Source of the DNA: Symsagittifera roscoffensis
Taxonomy: Eukaryota > Xenacoelomorpha > Acoela > Convolutidae
Assembly (NCBI RefSeq): GCF_963678635.1
Contig: NC_087062.1
Location: forward strand, 53,766,473-53,826,472
DNA length: 60,000 nucleotides
Direction of reading: 5' to 3'
Part shown: positions 22,962 through 35,440 of the stretch, in pieces
How positions within the stretch are numbered: the first letter of the stretch is position 1
Layout of the letters: each line of letters begins with the position of its first letter
The notes under the pieces: model-generated
Seen by the model: only the letters and a program-made list of their open reading frames with translations
The model's database searches: none
What the model was told of the DNA's origin: nothing
Position numbers and translations under genes: made by a program

Positions 22962-24119
22962 AGTAAACTAACTTGACAAAGCAATTTGCTCTTCTCAAAA
23001 GCTCTAGCGGGCAAATCGACGCTGCTGCGATTAATACATTTGTTCTCAATTTAGCATCTGGTTCTGATCGAATTGTACTATTTGCCGATTAATTCTAGAT
23101 AGTTCGTCTTAGTTCTCTTTGGTAATGCGCACAAATTTGATTTGTAATTTGAGACGCGATGTGAACATATCAATCAAATGTAAATGTAGCCATGCCAATT
23201 CTTTCTATGTGTGACAATTTATGTACATGACTAACCATCCAATATTCACCATAATATGATAAACAGTTTATTCAAATCTCACAGTTATGATGACAAATAA
23301 AGCAGAGAACGGCACGATGAAGAATGATCTATGTACAGAATAAGAAATCCAAGTAATTAGATTTTCAAGGATACGAAATCTATCGAAGTTTTATCTACAT
23401 ATGAATATCTAAAAAAAAGATACTTTTACTTCATTGAAAACTATCTTGAATACATAAAACTATGTTGAACTAGCACAACAAAAATATGAGCTATAGCAAA
23501 AGATCATCGAAAACAGCTGTTCAGAAAATGAATCAGCTTTGGTCAGAAAAACAAGTTTTTTTTAAAAAAAAACTGAATAAAAAGAGCAAACCATTATTAA
23601 TGGCAAAATGTAATTTATGAAAAATTCCATTTGCCTTTTACTTTTTCCACCAGAGCAGATCTGCAAAGCCATCATTCAACACAGGCAAAAACCCCAAATC
23701 CAGGTTATTCTAAAACCATTGAGCCAACATAAACAAATGAGCTTAAACGCGTTACCAAGTCGCGGTCACTTAGAGTGACTCTACGAAACGCTCTCACAGA
23801 AAACAACGACAAACTTACAACAGTTAGTGGAACAAGAAAATGCTCTGCCAAGAATGGGCGAGAGTGAAGGCAAGCGTTGGAATTTATCTGTAAGGATAGA
23901 ATCACAATTTGTTCAAACAAAACAAGAGTAGCTAATGTCTTTGCAAATAGCACCGAGTGTTCCGACTAGTGTTCAATGCAAAATAGGAACTGAAAAACTC
24001 ACAAGACTGCTCTTACATCAATGCAAAGCCCTGAATATTCCGACGGCTCCTTAATCGGCACCGAAAACACGTCGGTAAAAAGTAGTGAAATAACTAATTT
24101 TGAAAATATCAAACATTAA

Positions 24120-24305
24120 GTGAGAAAATTTGAGTCGTACACTCTAGCTTCGCAAACACTAGCCAGAACACGACGAAAAGCAGCTTTATAAAGTGCAACA
24201 GGAAAAGGTACAAATAGGCCTCGAATTAGCAAAATTCGGGTACGTCTGAGATTCCAACCTGCGACCTTGAGATTAAGAGTCACACACACTAACCACTCAG
24301 CCACT
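24120..24305 (-). repeat. tRNA-Lys(CUU)-derived repeat
   Basis: On the minus strand at ~24303-24240 the order is GTGGCTGAGTGGTTAGTG, TGACTCTTAATCTCA and GGTCGCAGGTTGGAATCTCA. The anticodon-loop block CTCTTAA with TCTCA is that of tRNA-Lys(CUU). The body to the left shares GCAGCTTTATAAAGTG with 36700-36885. Confidence 0.65.
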
Positions 24306-24810
24306 GAAGCTTCATAGAAGCTAGAAGATCAGACACTAGCCACAAATAAAGGAGAACAGATCATACGCAATTTATAATTCTACTGTGAATCTCCAAAGAC
24401 ATGAACACTTTTAATGAACGCCATTATTTGCGTTGGAAAAAAAGAAGGTTCGTGATTATACATTAAGCTGCCGCTAGTGTAAATATCACCGATTAGCTTG
24501 CCTCAATTGAATTTGGATTAAATTAGTGCGGGAAAATTTGCCAGCCAAAGAAAACTGCGTTACGCTTTGATCACCTTAAAAATTCTTCACAGTGATTTTA
24601 AATTTGTCCAGAACATGGCCAAATTGGCAATTTTCAAACCCTAAAACTTAACAAAAAATAACTGGAGGTAAAAAAAAAAAACATTTTTATATTTGAACTC
24701 AAAGATTCGATATCTTCAATGGAAAATTTAAAAAATGTTAAGAACTATTATTTTGATCAATGGAATGTGATTGCAGAACAAAAATCACAATATTCGGTTA
24801 CTTATCACCA

Positions 24811-24890
24811 CTGGGGAGTGGCTTTAGCCAAATTGGTAGGACGCTCAGCGTTTAAAACGAAGGTTGTGGGTTCGAATCCTACCTCAGTCA
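24811..24890 (+). repeat. tRNA-like sequence (probable tRNA pseudogene or repeat head)
   Basis: A-box-like TAGCCAAATTGGTAGGACGC and a perfect B box GGTTCGAATCC in plus orientation. ACTGGGG (24811-24817) can pair with CCTCAGT at the 3' side as an acceptor stem. The anticodon arm does not fold properly and the D side has extra bases, so I do not call it a functional tRNA. Confidence 0.55.
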
Positions 24891-26162
24891 AAGATCCCAG
24901 AGTCATCCGCATCAAAAAGAGATGTTGACCATAAAATAAGCGAAACTTTTCAACTCAATTATTTGCAACAAAAAAAATAAATATACCGCCAGTCGCACAA
25001 CCAAAAGCAACAATGAGTTCAAACACGGTTGTTTAACAGACTGAAAAAAGCGGTAACAAACTACTTCAAAAAAACTTTTTGAAAAAACGAAAAAATCAAT
25101 TCGGAAAAAGTCATGAATCTCAACTACCGGATTAATTAAGCTTTTACGCTTGTTCACAGAGCGGCTACTAACCAAATCTTTTTGGGTAGGCACCAGCAGA
25201 GCCAAACACGAAAAAAAATCCATAAAACATTTTTTGGGCGAATAATTCTTAAAACATTGATCTTTCACGCCCCCAACCGATCTGAATTAATTTTTCTTAA
25301 TATATCGCTTTCCATCTTTCAAATGACACAAAATAATATGACTAAGCCGATAAATCCAAAAATGAAACTATTTATGCTGAATTAAAATTTTGAGCGACAA
25401 AAAATGATAACAGACATTCAGTACGTGTAAATTTAAAAATTGTACCAGTAGATCAACATGACTGGCGCCTACAAAGAAAAATGTTTAAGACTCAAGAAAA
25501 TGCGCGATGCGGCAACTAAGCCGATAAAAGAAGCAGACAAATGAAAGTCAGACAAATAAGTGTGAAGAAGCCTGGAACTTGTTAGGATTCAATGGTAAAG
25601 CTAGTTCAATTTCTAAGATTTGTAAAAACTGTTGTTTACGAGAAAAGTCTACTTTCTACTCGCAAGTAAAATAAAAAAGGGTCTGTTGATTTACACTTTT
25701 CGAATATTTCTTCTAGATAAGAAAATAAGCCGAGAGAATTAAAGAGGAATATCTACTGAATATTTCAGAACAGAAAAACGAATTAAAAAACTCTACATGA
25801 GTGCCCAAAACACATGTCCGACATAAAACTACTGAACTAAATATACTGCTACCTCAGCAGTTGATGCTAATATATAGGTTAACATTTCTTCTATGAATAA
25901 AATTTTTTAGGGAAAAAAGTACAGTACCCAAAAAAAAACGTGCTTATCGCAAGAGTAAAAACCATACAACCAAAGGCTTTTCCCGAAAATTGCAAAAACC
26001 ACACGATCTAAATCTGTAAAAATTGAAAACAATCATCTGGCAAGAGGATTGAAAACATTCAGTACGTGTGAAGAAGCGGCTTTACAATCTTAATATAACA
26101 GACATTTTCGAAGAACTGTTTAGAGAAGTTAAGCAATAGCCTATCAATTCAAGTTTCTTTTT

Positions 26163-26620
26163 GAACTTAGCCGACAGACAAATAGAGAAGTGTCATTGAG
26201 CGCAAGGAAAATAAAACATCAGAAAAACACTGAATCAAAAAATCGTCAGTAAAGCAGAACACACTTTATCTGGTATACAATGACCAACAAATTTTTTTGC
26301 CAGTGCCCGACTTGTTTTTCGAAAAAATTTCATTATCTGGTTTCTTGAAGAAAAAATTATATGGCTTTTGAAGCTCTTTGAATTTAAAAACCAACTGACG
26401 ATTGGAATTTTTCAAATAAAATTAAAATCACTTGAGAAAACTGAATCAAAGGGAACTTTTTCTATTCCGCTGGGAAAACAAACTAAAATCCACTTACGAT
26501 AAAAATCGTTCGCTTTTGACGCCATTTTTGCTTACGTATTTGGAGAGCATAATGTCCTTTTTCTTAGTAGATGAATTGAATCGAACTTTAAAATAAATCA
26601 GACGACCATTGAGATCAAAA
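26163..26620 (+). repeat. Dispersed family A repeat inside the tandem duplication (second copy 27489-27946)
   Basis: Has TAGCCGACAGACAAATAGAG, GAAGCTCTTTGAATTTAAAA, TATTCCGCTGGGAAAACAAA and GTATTTGGAGAGCATAATGT. It was duplicated with its surroundings, so it predates the tandem duplication. Confidence 0.65.
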
Positions 26621-26929
26621 TTGGCGTGCACTGGTTCTAAATATTCTTCTACCACGTCCTGTTGGCTCCATTTAATGAGCTGGATTGGAAACACTGGACA
26701 ACAAATGAGCTGTGTCAGTACATATTGCTCGGAAAATGCTTTCTCAGTTTGTCTGGACTTGTTGGATCATTTGGTCTACATGCTTCGAAAATTCACAGTT
26801 GAGGTATAGCGACAATGTGAAGCACTTAAAGTTAGTTTGGCAATCGATTAGTCCGGTGTTACTCTGACTATGTATCGTAGATCGTTTTGTCGCAACTGCA
26901 ATTAAGATCGAAATTTTGCTGTAGTTCAT

Positions 26930-26984
26930 AATGACAAGACACTTGTCATTGAAAAGTCTACTTTCCAATGACAAGACACTTGCT
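26930..26984. repeat. Filler DNA with perfect hairpin at the duplication junction
   Basis: Between the duplicated units lies ~55 bases absent from the outer edge. It includes AATGACAAG-ACA-CTTGTCATT, a perfect 9-bp inverted repeat (26930-26950), and a second AATGACAAGACACTTG (26967-26982). Between them is GAAAAGTCTACTTTC, which also occurs at the left edge of copy 1. It looks like templated insertion during repair. Confidence 0.8.
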
Positions 26985-28569
26985 CTCGCAAGTAAAATAA
27001 AAAAGGGTCTGTTGATTTACACTTTTCGAATATTTCTTCTAGATAAGAAAATAAGCCGAGAGAATTAAAGAGGAATATCTACTGAATATTTCAGAACAGA
27101 AAAACGACTTAAAAAACTCTACATGAGTGCCCAAAACACATGTCCGACATAAAACTACTGAACTAAATATACTGCTACCTCAGCAGTTGATGCTAATATA
27201 TAGGTTAACATTTCTCCTATGAATAAAATTTCTTAGGGAAAAAAGTACAGTACCCAAAAAAAAACGTGCTTATCGCAAGAGTAAAAACCATACAACCAAA
27301 GGCTTTTCCCGAAAATTGCAAAAACCACACGATCTAAATCTGTAAAAATTGAAAACAATCATCTGGCAAGAGGATTGAAAACATTCAGTACGTGTGAAGA
27401 AGCGGCTTTACAATCTTAATATAACAGACATTTTCGAAGAAATGTTTAGAGAAGTTAAGCAATAGCCTATCAATTCAAGTTTCTTTTTGAACTTAGCCGA
27501 CAGACAAATAGAGAAGTGTCATTGAGCGCAAGGAAAATAAAACATCAGAAAAACACTGAATCAAAAAATCGTCAGTAAAGCAGAACACACTTTATCTGGT
27601 ATACAATGACCAACAAATTTTTTTGCCAGTGCCCGACTTGTTTTTCGAAAAAATTTCATTATCTGGTTTCTTGAAGAAAAAATTATATGGCTTTTGAAGC
27701 TCTTTGAATTTAAAAACCAACTGACGATTGGAATTTTTCAAATAAAATTAAAATCACTTGAGAAAACTGAATCAAAGGGAACTTTTTCTATTCCGCTGGG
27801 AAAACAAACTAAAATCCACTTACGATAAAAATCGTTCGCTTTTGACGCCATTTTTGCTTACGTATTTGGAGAGCATAATGTCCTTTTTCTTAGTAGATGA
27901 ATTGAATCGAACTTTAAAATAAATCAGACGACCATTGAGATCAAAATTGGCGTGCACTGGTTCTAAATATTCTTCTACCACGTCCTGTTGGCTCCATTTA
28001 ATGAGCTGGATTGGAAACACTGGACAACAAATGAGCTGTGTCAGTACATATTGCTCGGAAAATGCTTTCTCAGTTTGTCTGGACTTGTTGGATCATTTGG
28101 TCTACATGCTTCGAAAATTCACAGTTGAGGTATAGCGACAATGTGAAGCACTTAAAGTTAGTTTGGCAATCGATTAGTCCGGTGTTACTCTGACTATGTA
28201 TCGTAGATCGTTTTGTCGCAACTGCAATTAAGATCGAAATTTTGCTGTAGTTCATAAAGATCAATTTTACGCAAGATCAAGATGATTTGATATGCATGCA
28301 AACATGGTACATTTATTGTAGTACTAGTACACGAAAACACTGAAGAACTGCTGTTCACTTTCTTCATGCAGACCAACATACCCACAACAGACAACCTCCG
28401 CCAGGTAAAAGGGAGCTTTAATTGTCCGCAACCTTACGAAGTGTTGTTGAGTTAGTCCTTTATATCGAGGGATATTCGTTACAAGGTACTATGGGGTAAA
28501 TGAGCAGATCTAAGAACAAATGACAAGCTTTTTCTTTGTATCCCTTACAATAGTTCATAAGAATAAAAT

Positions 28570-28900
28570 AACGAATAGGTCTCTTTTGTTTCGTTTTTTT
28601 TCCTGCAAAAAGTCTTGAAATCCATTCACGCTCATATTTCTTTTTTCACGGTTTGTTTTTGGTTTCTTTTTAATACATGTCGTTTCTCTTGTTAAAAGGA
28701 GAGCAAAGTCCACTATCGGACAGCAAAAGTGTAAAGGTCGTGAAAAACGCAAGGACTTCTCGTTTCAAAAATTGACATGAATTTTCTGAGCTCCCAGCGG
28801 AACAACAAAGCAACCTTTTAATCCAGTTTTCTCTAAATAGGACATCTTTGCGAAAGAAATCCCATCATTAACAGTTCTCAAAATTCAAAGAGTTTAAATA
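28570..28900 (-). repeat. Dispersed family A repeat, inverted
   Basis: Reverse orientation of the family: plus-strand CAAAGTCCACTATCGGACAG, CTCCCAGCGGAACAAC, AATCCAGTTTTCTC and TTCAAAGAGTTT. It lies just right of the tandem duplication. Confidence 0.6.
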
Positions 28901-30243
28901 GGATTGTTTTTTTCTTTGAAATTCGAAAACTGAAAAATAATTTTAAAAATTTTCAATAAACTTTTTTTCGGTATCTTTCTTTACTTTGTTTCGATTTCTT
29001 CTAAATTTTTCAAAGTATCTGGTGGCTATATTTGACCTGAATAACATGAAAACTTCAAGCGTGTTTGAAATTGTTTTAATAAGCTTGTGATTTTCGGATA
29101 AAACACTATATCAACAAAATCACTTCTGATAATTTATAACCTCTTGTACCTCTACAGAAGTGATCACCGTTCTATTTGAAATTAGTCTTTAATATTGGTT
29201 GTAAATTTACCTCACCCAATTTAGTATTTTTTTTTCAGTTGAAAAAAAAAACATTTCATTCAAGGGTGATTTGCTTAGTTTAGATCAGTTTAGAGTTCTC
29301 ATAATACATCATTTGTAAGGCAAACATATTTTTAGGCTTGCGTATGTGATCCAAGGTATCTCAAATGTGGATCTCTACAGTTTTTTTAGCCCAAGTTTTC
29401 ATGAAAGTTTTTTGACTCAACGACCATCTACCCAAATATCGGATTAACTTCCGACCGATACAAATTGTTATTCAATACTTCTTTAAAAATGCCATGTGTT
29501 CCACATCATTTCCCTCCAATTGAACAACGTTCGAGAGAAACGTACAAAATGATCAATGTTTTTTTTCTTCTGTTTTAGTAGCTTGTCCTATTTTTCTTCG
29601 GGCTAGCTGCTGCGTTGTTTTCGAACTGTTGCGAGGCTCCTCTTCACCTTTGGGTAATAAAATCAAATTGAATCAACCATTCAGCGCATCTAGCGAAGAG
29701 GTAACGTAACGCCCATGATTCGAGGTCGAGTCTGTCTGTTTATTTTTTAGGGCTTAGTTCCCGTAGCACGGACTCTTGTTGAAATTCCATCTGGCTTCCG
29801 AAATTATTCTACAAATGCACGCAAACTTGTTACTAAAACAAAAAGTTTTTTCTTCGAATGTGTGGTTTCCGTCTTAACTTTCGTCGACTCATTTTCCTTG
29901 TTTTTTTTTTTAGATGCAGTGAATATAAAATGGAAGGCATTTTTGGCAGCTCAATTTCCAAAGCATAGTTTTTGATTTGAACAGTTTATACCATACTTGA
30001 AACTTGTTCTGTAATTTGTAAAATTATCAAATCTGATTTTGAATAGTTTTACTTATTACCCTTACGATAACCAAGGGCATTGCAGCCAGGACTTTTTTTT
30101 ACCGCAAATAACTTTGTTCACAGAATGGTCAATTATCACTCAAGGAACTTAAAATGGTAAACTACTAAAGTACAACCTACATCTTAGATGTATGCGCCCT
30201 CACTTATAAAGAGGTTGTTCGTCGACCTGAGTAGAGAACCAAC

Positions 30244-30286
30244 CATGAACCAACCACTCAGATGAACGCTGAGTAGTTGGTTCATG
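30244..30286. repeat. 18-bp near-perfect hairpin
   Basis: CATGAACCAACCACTCAG, 7-base loop ATGAACG, CTGAGTAGTTGGTTCATG: 17 of 18 positions pair. Just to the right, TTTAGGCTTTTTTCAG is repeated twice in tandem (30300-30331). Confidence 0.85.
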
Positions 30287-30423
30287 TTAGATCTTGAAGT
30301 TTAGGCTTTTTTCAGTTTAGGCTTTTTTCAGCTAATGGAGGTCGGCCTTATTTCTATCGTCGTATTTCACTTATGTTTTTACTAGTTTCTAGTCTGTTTT
30401 AATTGAAATTGATTCAAATGTAA

Positions 30424-30745
30424 CACAGAGGCGAAGCGGAGCTTCTCATCACTTGCGATACAAAAATGTTTGACTATAAATACCAGCAAATAAAAAGATC
30501 AAGCCAAAATTGAAAAAAAGGACAAAAAAGACCAGAAACAAAACTATCTGCACCAGTAGGAGTTTTACAAAGAGCATTCATAAGACTAAAAAAAACCGAA
30601 GCTTTCTGGGGTACCTAAGCCGACAAAAATTAGATACGAAAGTCAAAAACACTTTCAGTTTCGACAAAGAAATCAGGTCCCGACTGGAATCGAAGTTCCG
30701 AGATTTGCCGTCTTAAACATAAATGTTACCACTGCACTTAATGCA
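30424..30745 (-). repeat. tRNA-derived repeat, family 1
   Basis: The left end is ACACAGAGGCGAAGCGGAGC with a following hairpin arm, then ATCACTTGCGATACAA. Further right is a minus-strand tRNA-like module at ~30672-30745 with a B-box-like TTCGATTCC. The plus-strand 68-codon frame inside is not considered a gene. Confidence 0.65.
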
Positions 30746-30929
30746 TAGAACACTCCTCGAATTCATAAAGAAAACATCTTCCAAAATTTTTAAATGAAGA
30801 GCATGAACATTTTTTTTAAAAAGCAAAAAAAATAGGCAGAACATCTTGGAACGCCCAGAACCCGAATACACTGAATTCTTTTAAATTTGAATACAAAACG
30901 CCCAAATTTTAGAAGACAACTTTGGAGCT

Positions 30930-31240
30930 GCGCCAACTAAGCCGATAAATAAAGCAGACACACAGAAGTCCGACAAAGATTTTTTGACACGCGGACAGTT
31001 TTCCGCTTACGAAAAAAACCAGGTCCTGGCCGGATTCGAACCATTGACTTTATTGGCAGGTGCGTTATCTCTTCGCCAATTTAACTCTGCGTAAACTCTT
31101 CGCGAACTAACGTCTGAGTTTTGATTTCAACGTCTGACAAAGGTAAAATTATTCAAGTGATTCTGTTAAACTAGTTGTGAACCCGCAAAAAATGTATATT
31201 CCGGTTTCATAAGGCTTGCTAATGGCAAGCGTATAGATAA
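30930..31240 (-). repeat. tRNA-like repeat with GCTTGC/GCAAGC hairpin
   Basis: Order: GCCGATAAATAAAGCAGACA, a tRNA-like module (minus-strand GGTTCGAATCCGGCCAGGAC, ~31090-31020), AAGTGATTCTGTTAAACTAG, then GCTTGC-TAATG-GCAAGC (31214-31230). Confidence 0.68.
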
Positions 31241-31933
31241 GTTTGTGAAAACTTATATTCAACTTATCGGATACTTTTTCAAAAACCAAAAAAAAACATT
31301 TGCTTGAAATTTTACTCGCTGCTTTTTGAGTGACATGCTATATTTTTCATATCCCTTTCAGTGAACATAATTGAAGTCAAGATTCTATGCCAAATTTTAT
31401 GTTTTTTATTTTAGTTTTTTTTCGGTCATTTATTTTTAAGTTTTTTTTATTTTGGATTAAGAGCTATGCGGCCTACAATTCTAGCAACAATAACGGTTTT
31501 GAGGAACATACTGATGTTTATAGCTGCAATTGCTATCAGATCAGAAAACACAGATCACATTAAAAGTGCTCAATTTCGTGTCACTTTGACTACATAGTAA
31601 TGACAGTTCCTCTTCTAGTAGTATTTTTCTTTTTGTATTTGGTTCTTTGTTATGATTCAACTTTATACAGTGTAACTTTTTGTTGAGTTTTTGGTTTTGT
31701 ACTCACGAAACTCTGCTGTTAGAAGAAAAAAAAGAGGTTTCTTCAACTGCATAATTTTTTGCGTTACTTTTTTTCGTCGGTTTGTGCGGACTTTTGTTCC
31801 AGCAACTGAGAGCCCTTTTTCTCTTAATATATAATTTCGTTGTTCTTGTTTTAAAGAATTGTTATATTTGTTTTTTTTTTAAATATAGTTGGGTTTTCAA
31901 AAAAAAAAGTTCATCTGCTTTTAAAAATCTACT

Positions 31934-32989
31934 AGTGTGCAACGCACCTCCCGTGCTTCGATTTATCGACAACTCATGAAAAAACGCATATATTGGAAAC
32001 AAGATTTGCAGCCTTTTAATGAACTCTGACAGGGTTGGTAAACTCAAAATTTATTAAAACAATGTATATTCCAGTTTTGAACAACCATAAAAGCTTCATT
32101 TCAAAAACTGGAGAAATTTGGAGGCTAGATTTGCAACAACTGAGAGTAATATTAGAGCATCAAACTATAGGGTTGGGAATTTCAAATTTTTTGAATTTTT
32201 TTCAACCTAAGTTTCCCGAAAAAATCATAAAAAAACGTCGTATCTCGGAAACTAAAAGAAATTGAGCATTCATAATTAGAGGCAAGATTCGTGACGCCTG
32301 TGTATAAGCTGACAGAAAGCATGTCTCCATCAAAATGAGTTTCAAATTTTGTGAATTTTTTAAGTAACCTCTATGCACATTTTTTTAAAATAAAAAAGAC
32401 GTCACCTCTCGGAAACTAAAAGCATTTAAGCAGTCGCATTTGGACGCAAGATTCGCAACCACTAAGAGTACAATGACAGCACTCAACTACAGGGTGAGGA
32501 GTTTCAAGTTTTTTGAAACTTTTTTGAAAAAAATCAGAAAAACGTCATATCTCGAAAACTATAAGGATTTTGAGCAGATTTATGGGCAAGATTCACAACC
32601 CTTGAAAATACTCTGAATGCACCCAACTACACAGGTTTTTTTAATTATGTTGTAATTCGCGTTTTCTGAAAGTTTTCTTCAAAAAAAAATCAGAAAAATC
32701 GTCATATCTCGTACGCTATAATGATTTGGGCATTCATAAATGGAGGCCAAATTCGCAACCCCTTTTTGGAATCCTAACAGCAGCCCACTATTGAGCTGCT
32801 TATTTTAAATGCGGTGAAATAATCACTAAATTCAAATTGGAAAATTGAAAAAAAAAATCTTAACCATTGCAATATGCCATGTAGCTTAAACGTGCAAAAA
32901 CTCTTTCATTAAACATGCAAAAATAATACGATGAAAAAGCTTAAACATGGCGAGATGTCAAGCCTGCATTTAAATATATAATAGATAGA
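31934..32989 (-). mobile_element. Non-autonomous Helitron, copy 2
   Basis: Same termini as the element at 6251: minus-strand 5' TCTATCTATTATATATTTAA and 3' GCAC-GGGAG-GTGC hairpin, spacer and CTAG, inserted between A and T. It contains a shorter and more diverged array of the same ~165-bp unit (about 32030-32800) and lacks the purine tract. Confidence 0.85.
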
Positions 32990-33049
32990 TTTGTACACCA
33001 TCGTGTATCGGCTTAGACTCTGAAATCAAACAGCAAATGACAGTCTTCA

Positions 33050-33440
33050 CTACATTCATTACTCTTTAAATTTCAAGAACAATTTATAATATGTGAATTT
33101 TTATAAAACTAACCCAAGTTGAGAAAACTTGATCAATAGGTAAACTTTTAAAGCCGCTGCGATATCTGAACATCAAAATCTACTTTCGAATCTACAATCA
33201 AAACTAGAAGTTGATCAAGTTTTTCGTGACATTTACCATTTTGCTTTTCGATAGTGGAGTTTGACTTCCTTTTAACAATGGAAATGAAGTTATAAAATCA
33301 AAAATCAAACCGCGAAAAATCAAACAGCAAAAACAAATTTTTAGACGGTTTCCTGAAAAAAAAAGTTACTCAAAAAAATCACCAAGACCTATATGACAGT
33401 CTTCACTACATTCATTACTCTTGAAAACTTGAAACATTTT
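33050..33440 (+). repeat. Dispersed family A repeat
   Basis: Contains TTGCTTTTCGATAGTGGAGT, CAAGACCTATATGACAGTCT and CACTACATTCATTACTCTTG. The last block is shared almost exactly with 43060-43100. It begins about 60 bases after Helitron copy 2. Confidence 0.6.
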
Positions 33441-33449
33441 TTAGCTGCC

Positions 33450-35440
33450 AGTATTTTTTGTTCCGACCATCAGAAATGGGTATATTCGGGTGTGTTATTT
33501 TTTTTCTTTTTTTCCACGCAAAATCGGGTACCACAAACAATCATCGTAATGGGTCGAGTGGTATATCATATTAAGGCACTTTCAGTCGTGATTTGAATGA
33601 CATAAAACAATTTTGAAAATTTTTTCACGGTGTCGAGAAAAACCGGTTGGAAATATTTGATTTTTGGTCTAATTTCTAGCTAATAAGGTGACCGTGTAGG
33701 CTTACAATAGCTTACTTAAGCTTAATTTAGGCCGTGAAAACTTAGTTTTACTCAACTAAAGTAATTTTTGAAAGCAATTTTGCGCATCAGAAACTTGAAA
33801 ACTAATTTTTAAAAAATGCTGTTCTATTTTTTCGTTCGGGTCTTTTATCACAACGTGCAGAAAAAAAAACGACACCAAATTGAAAAAAATTAATAAACTT
33901 TTTTTGTTTTCTAAGACTTAAACAGTAACCGACTATCCTTGTTTTACTTTTATAGCTGACTTTTAGTAGGCCACCCTGTAGTATAAATAGCGACCATGTC
34001 TGAGGCTCCTGAATAAATTCAACTAGATGGGCTAGTTGAAAATGAAATTATCAACATTCATGCCATCTTTGTTTTACAAAATTTCTATTTTAAAAACCGC
34101 CCAATTAAAACGCCCCTTCAATCTATCAATTAAGGAAAAAATACGACTAGAAATAAATTTTCAGTAAATGAACAAACAAATATTATTGGAATTTTTGAGA
34201 ATTCTCTCTTGTGGATGCCAAATACCAACGTAGGGCTGCATAATGTTTTGCTTGAGGAACATTAAATCGCAGGGAAAGTCTCATTATCGCTGTAGTTCCT
34301 TCCAATTTCTAAAGGATTGTCCGAGCAAAAAAATCAGAAAACCCAAGTAGCATCATCTAGTGACAGTGCATGCCAATTTAGGTTAAATATATTAAAACAC
34401 TGAAGGAACTATTTTTTGTCAAATTCACTCATCACGTTTTTTTCGGAATCTAGAAAAAAAAACAGCATATCTCTGCGTAATCCTCCGTTGGCGAACATCC
34501 TGAAAAGATAAGCGGAACATTCAGTCTACGTTTTCTCTTCCGAAGTTTTCTACCTTAACCTGTTTTCAGAAGAAAGTGAACCATAGTTGTGCGGTCAGTC
34601 TGAAAAAGTCCATAAAGCAGAGCCGATCAAAGCGATCATTTATTGGCCCGTTTGGTAATATTTAAAAGCAATGAAAGCCTTAGAAACGTGTTGATTGGCA
34701 CAAAAAGATACTTCCATTTCGGTTCTGCAGGTCCCCTTGGAATTAGGCTAACTTCAGAGGAAAATCGAACTGACAGTGGAAACCAGATACGCTGCAGCTT
34801 AATTCAATTTTGCCCACCATTTGTTTCAGACTGAAAACATAGAATACACATGACATTCAATAGTAGTTAAATTATTCTGACACAACCCCCGCGGCTGTAA
34901 ACTATCGCATTATGCTAATTCAAGAAACCATTTACAATTTCATCAAAAAACGGCGCATTGGAAAAAAAACTTTGAAAAGAATACTGAATTTCATTTGGTA
35001 AAAAAATTGCATACCAATAGCAGCAAATATCCTTCCATATCCACAAATTTTAAAGGGATAATAAACCAAACTCAGAAATAGCGACCATAGAAACCAAGCT
35101 AAAATTTGAGGTAATATGTAATTTCCGATTTAATATGCTCTGCGCGAACATGTTTTATAAATTTTCAGACCGCCAGCCATTAGTTAAACATTACAGGAGG
35201 ATCGTTTTTCCCCACACAAAAAGAGGGTATATGAAAGTTGAAACACTGCAAAGTCAGAGCTAAAATAATTTTAAATTCTGCTTTCTCAAATAACGAGGCA
35301 ACAAAAAATAATTGGCACCCAGAAAAAAAACGGAATAAAGATAGCGATTTTTTCTCGCAATTAGGAGCAAAAAGTTGGGGTAAAGGCGCAACTCCCTTGC
35401 CAATTATTATATTGCACTATTTCTAAAAAGTCACTCCACC
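33450..35440. other. Gene-free block
   Basis: Starts with an inverted copy of the GATATATCACTC block (33510-33590), then mainly AT-rich unique-looking DNA. Nothing gene-like is supported. Confidence 0.5.

Larger units (their letters stand above)
22962..25650. other. Upstream of TRPML and intergenic
   Basis: The first ~250 bases upstream of the TRPML start are non-repetitive and may hold its promoter; no clear core promoter was identified. The rest holds the tRNA-Lys-derived repeat (24120), the plus-strand tRNA-like sequence (24811) and AT-rich DNA. Confidence 0.5.
25659..28256. repeat. 1.33-kb direct tandem duplication
   Basis: Copy 1 (~25659-26929) and copy 2 (~26985-28256) are offset by 1326 bases. 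I noticed only about five substitutions, so the duplication is recent. Each unit contains a family A repeat (e.g. 26163-26620) and flanking AT-rich DNA. The paired short minus-strand frames (26494-26694 and 27820-28020) and plus-strand frames in the units are duplicated incidental ORFs. Confidence 0.95.

Noticed and set aside
24811-24890. Functional tRNA gene
   Set aside because: A and B boxes and an acceptor stem are present, but the anticodon arm does not pair and the D region has extra bases. Similar decayed tRNA-like modules are common here as repeat parts.
26494-28135. Duplicated small genes (66-codon frames in both units)
   Set aside because: They are identical only because the whole 1.33-kb unit was duplicated. 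They overlap a dispersed repeat and have shadows on the other strand.
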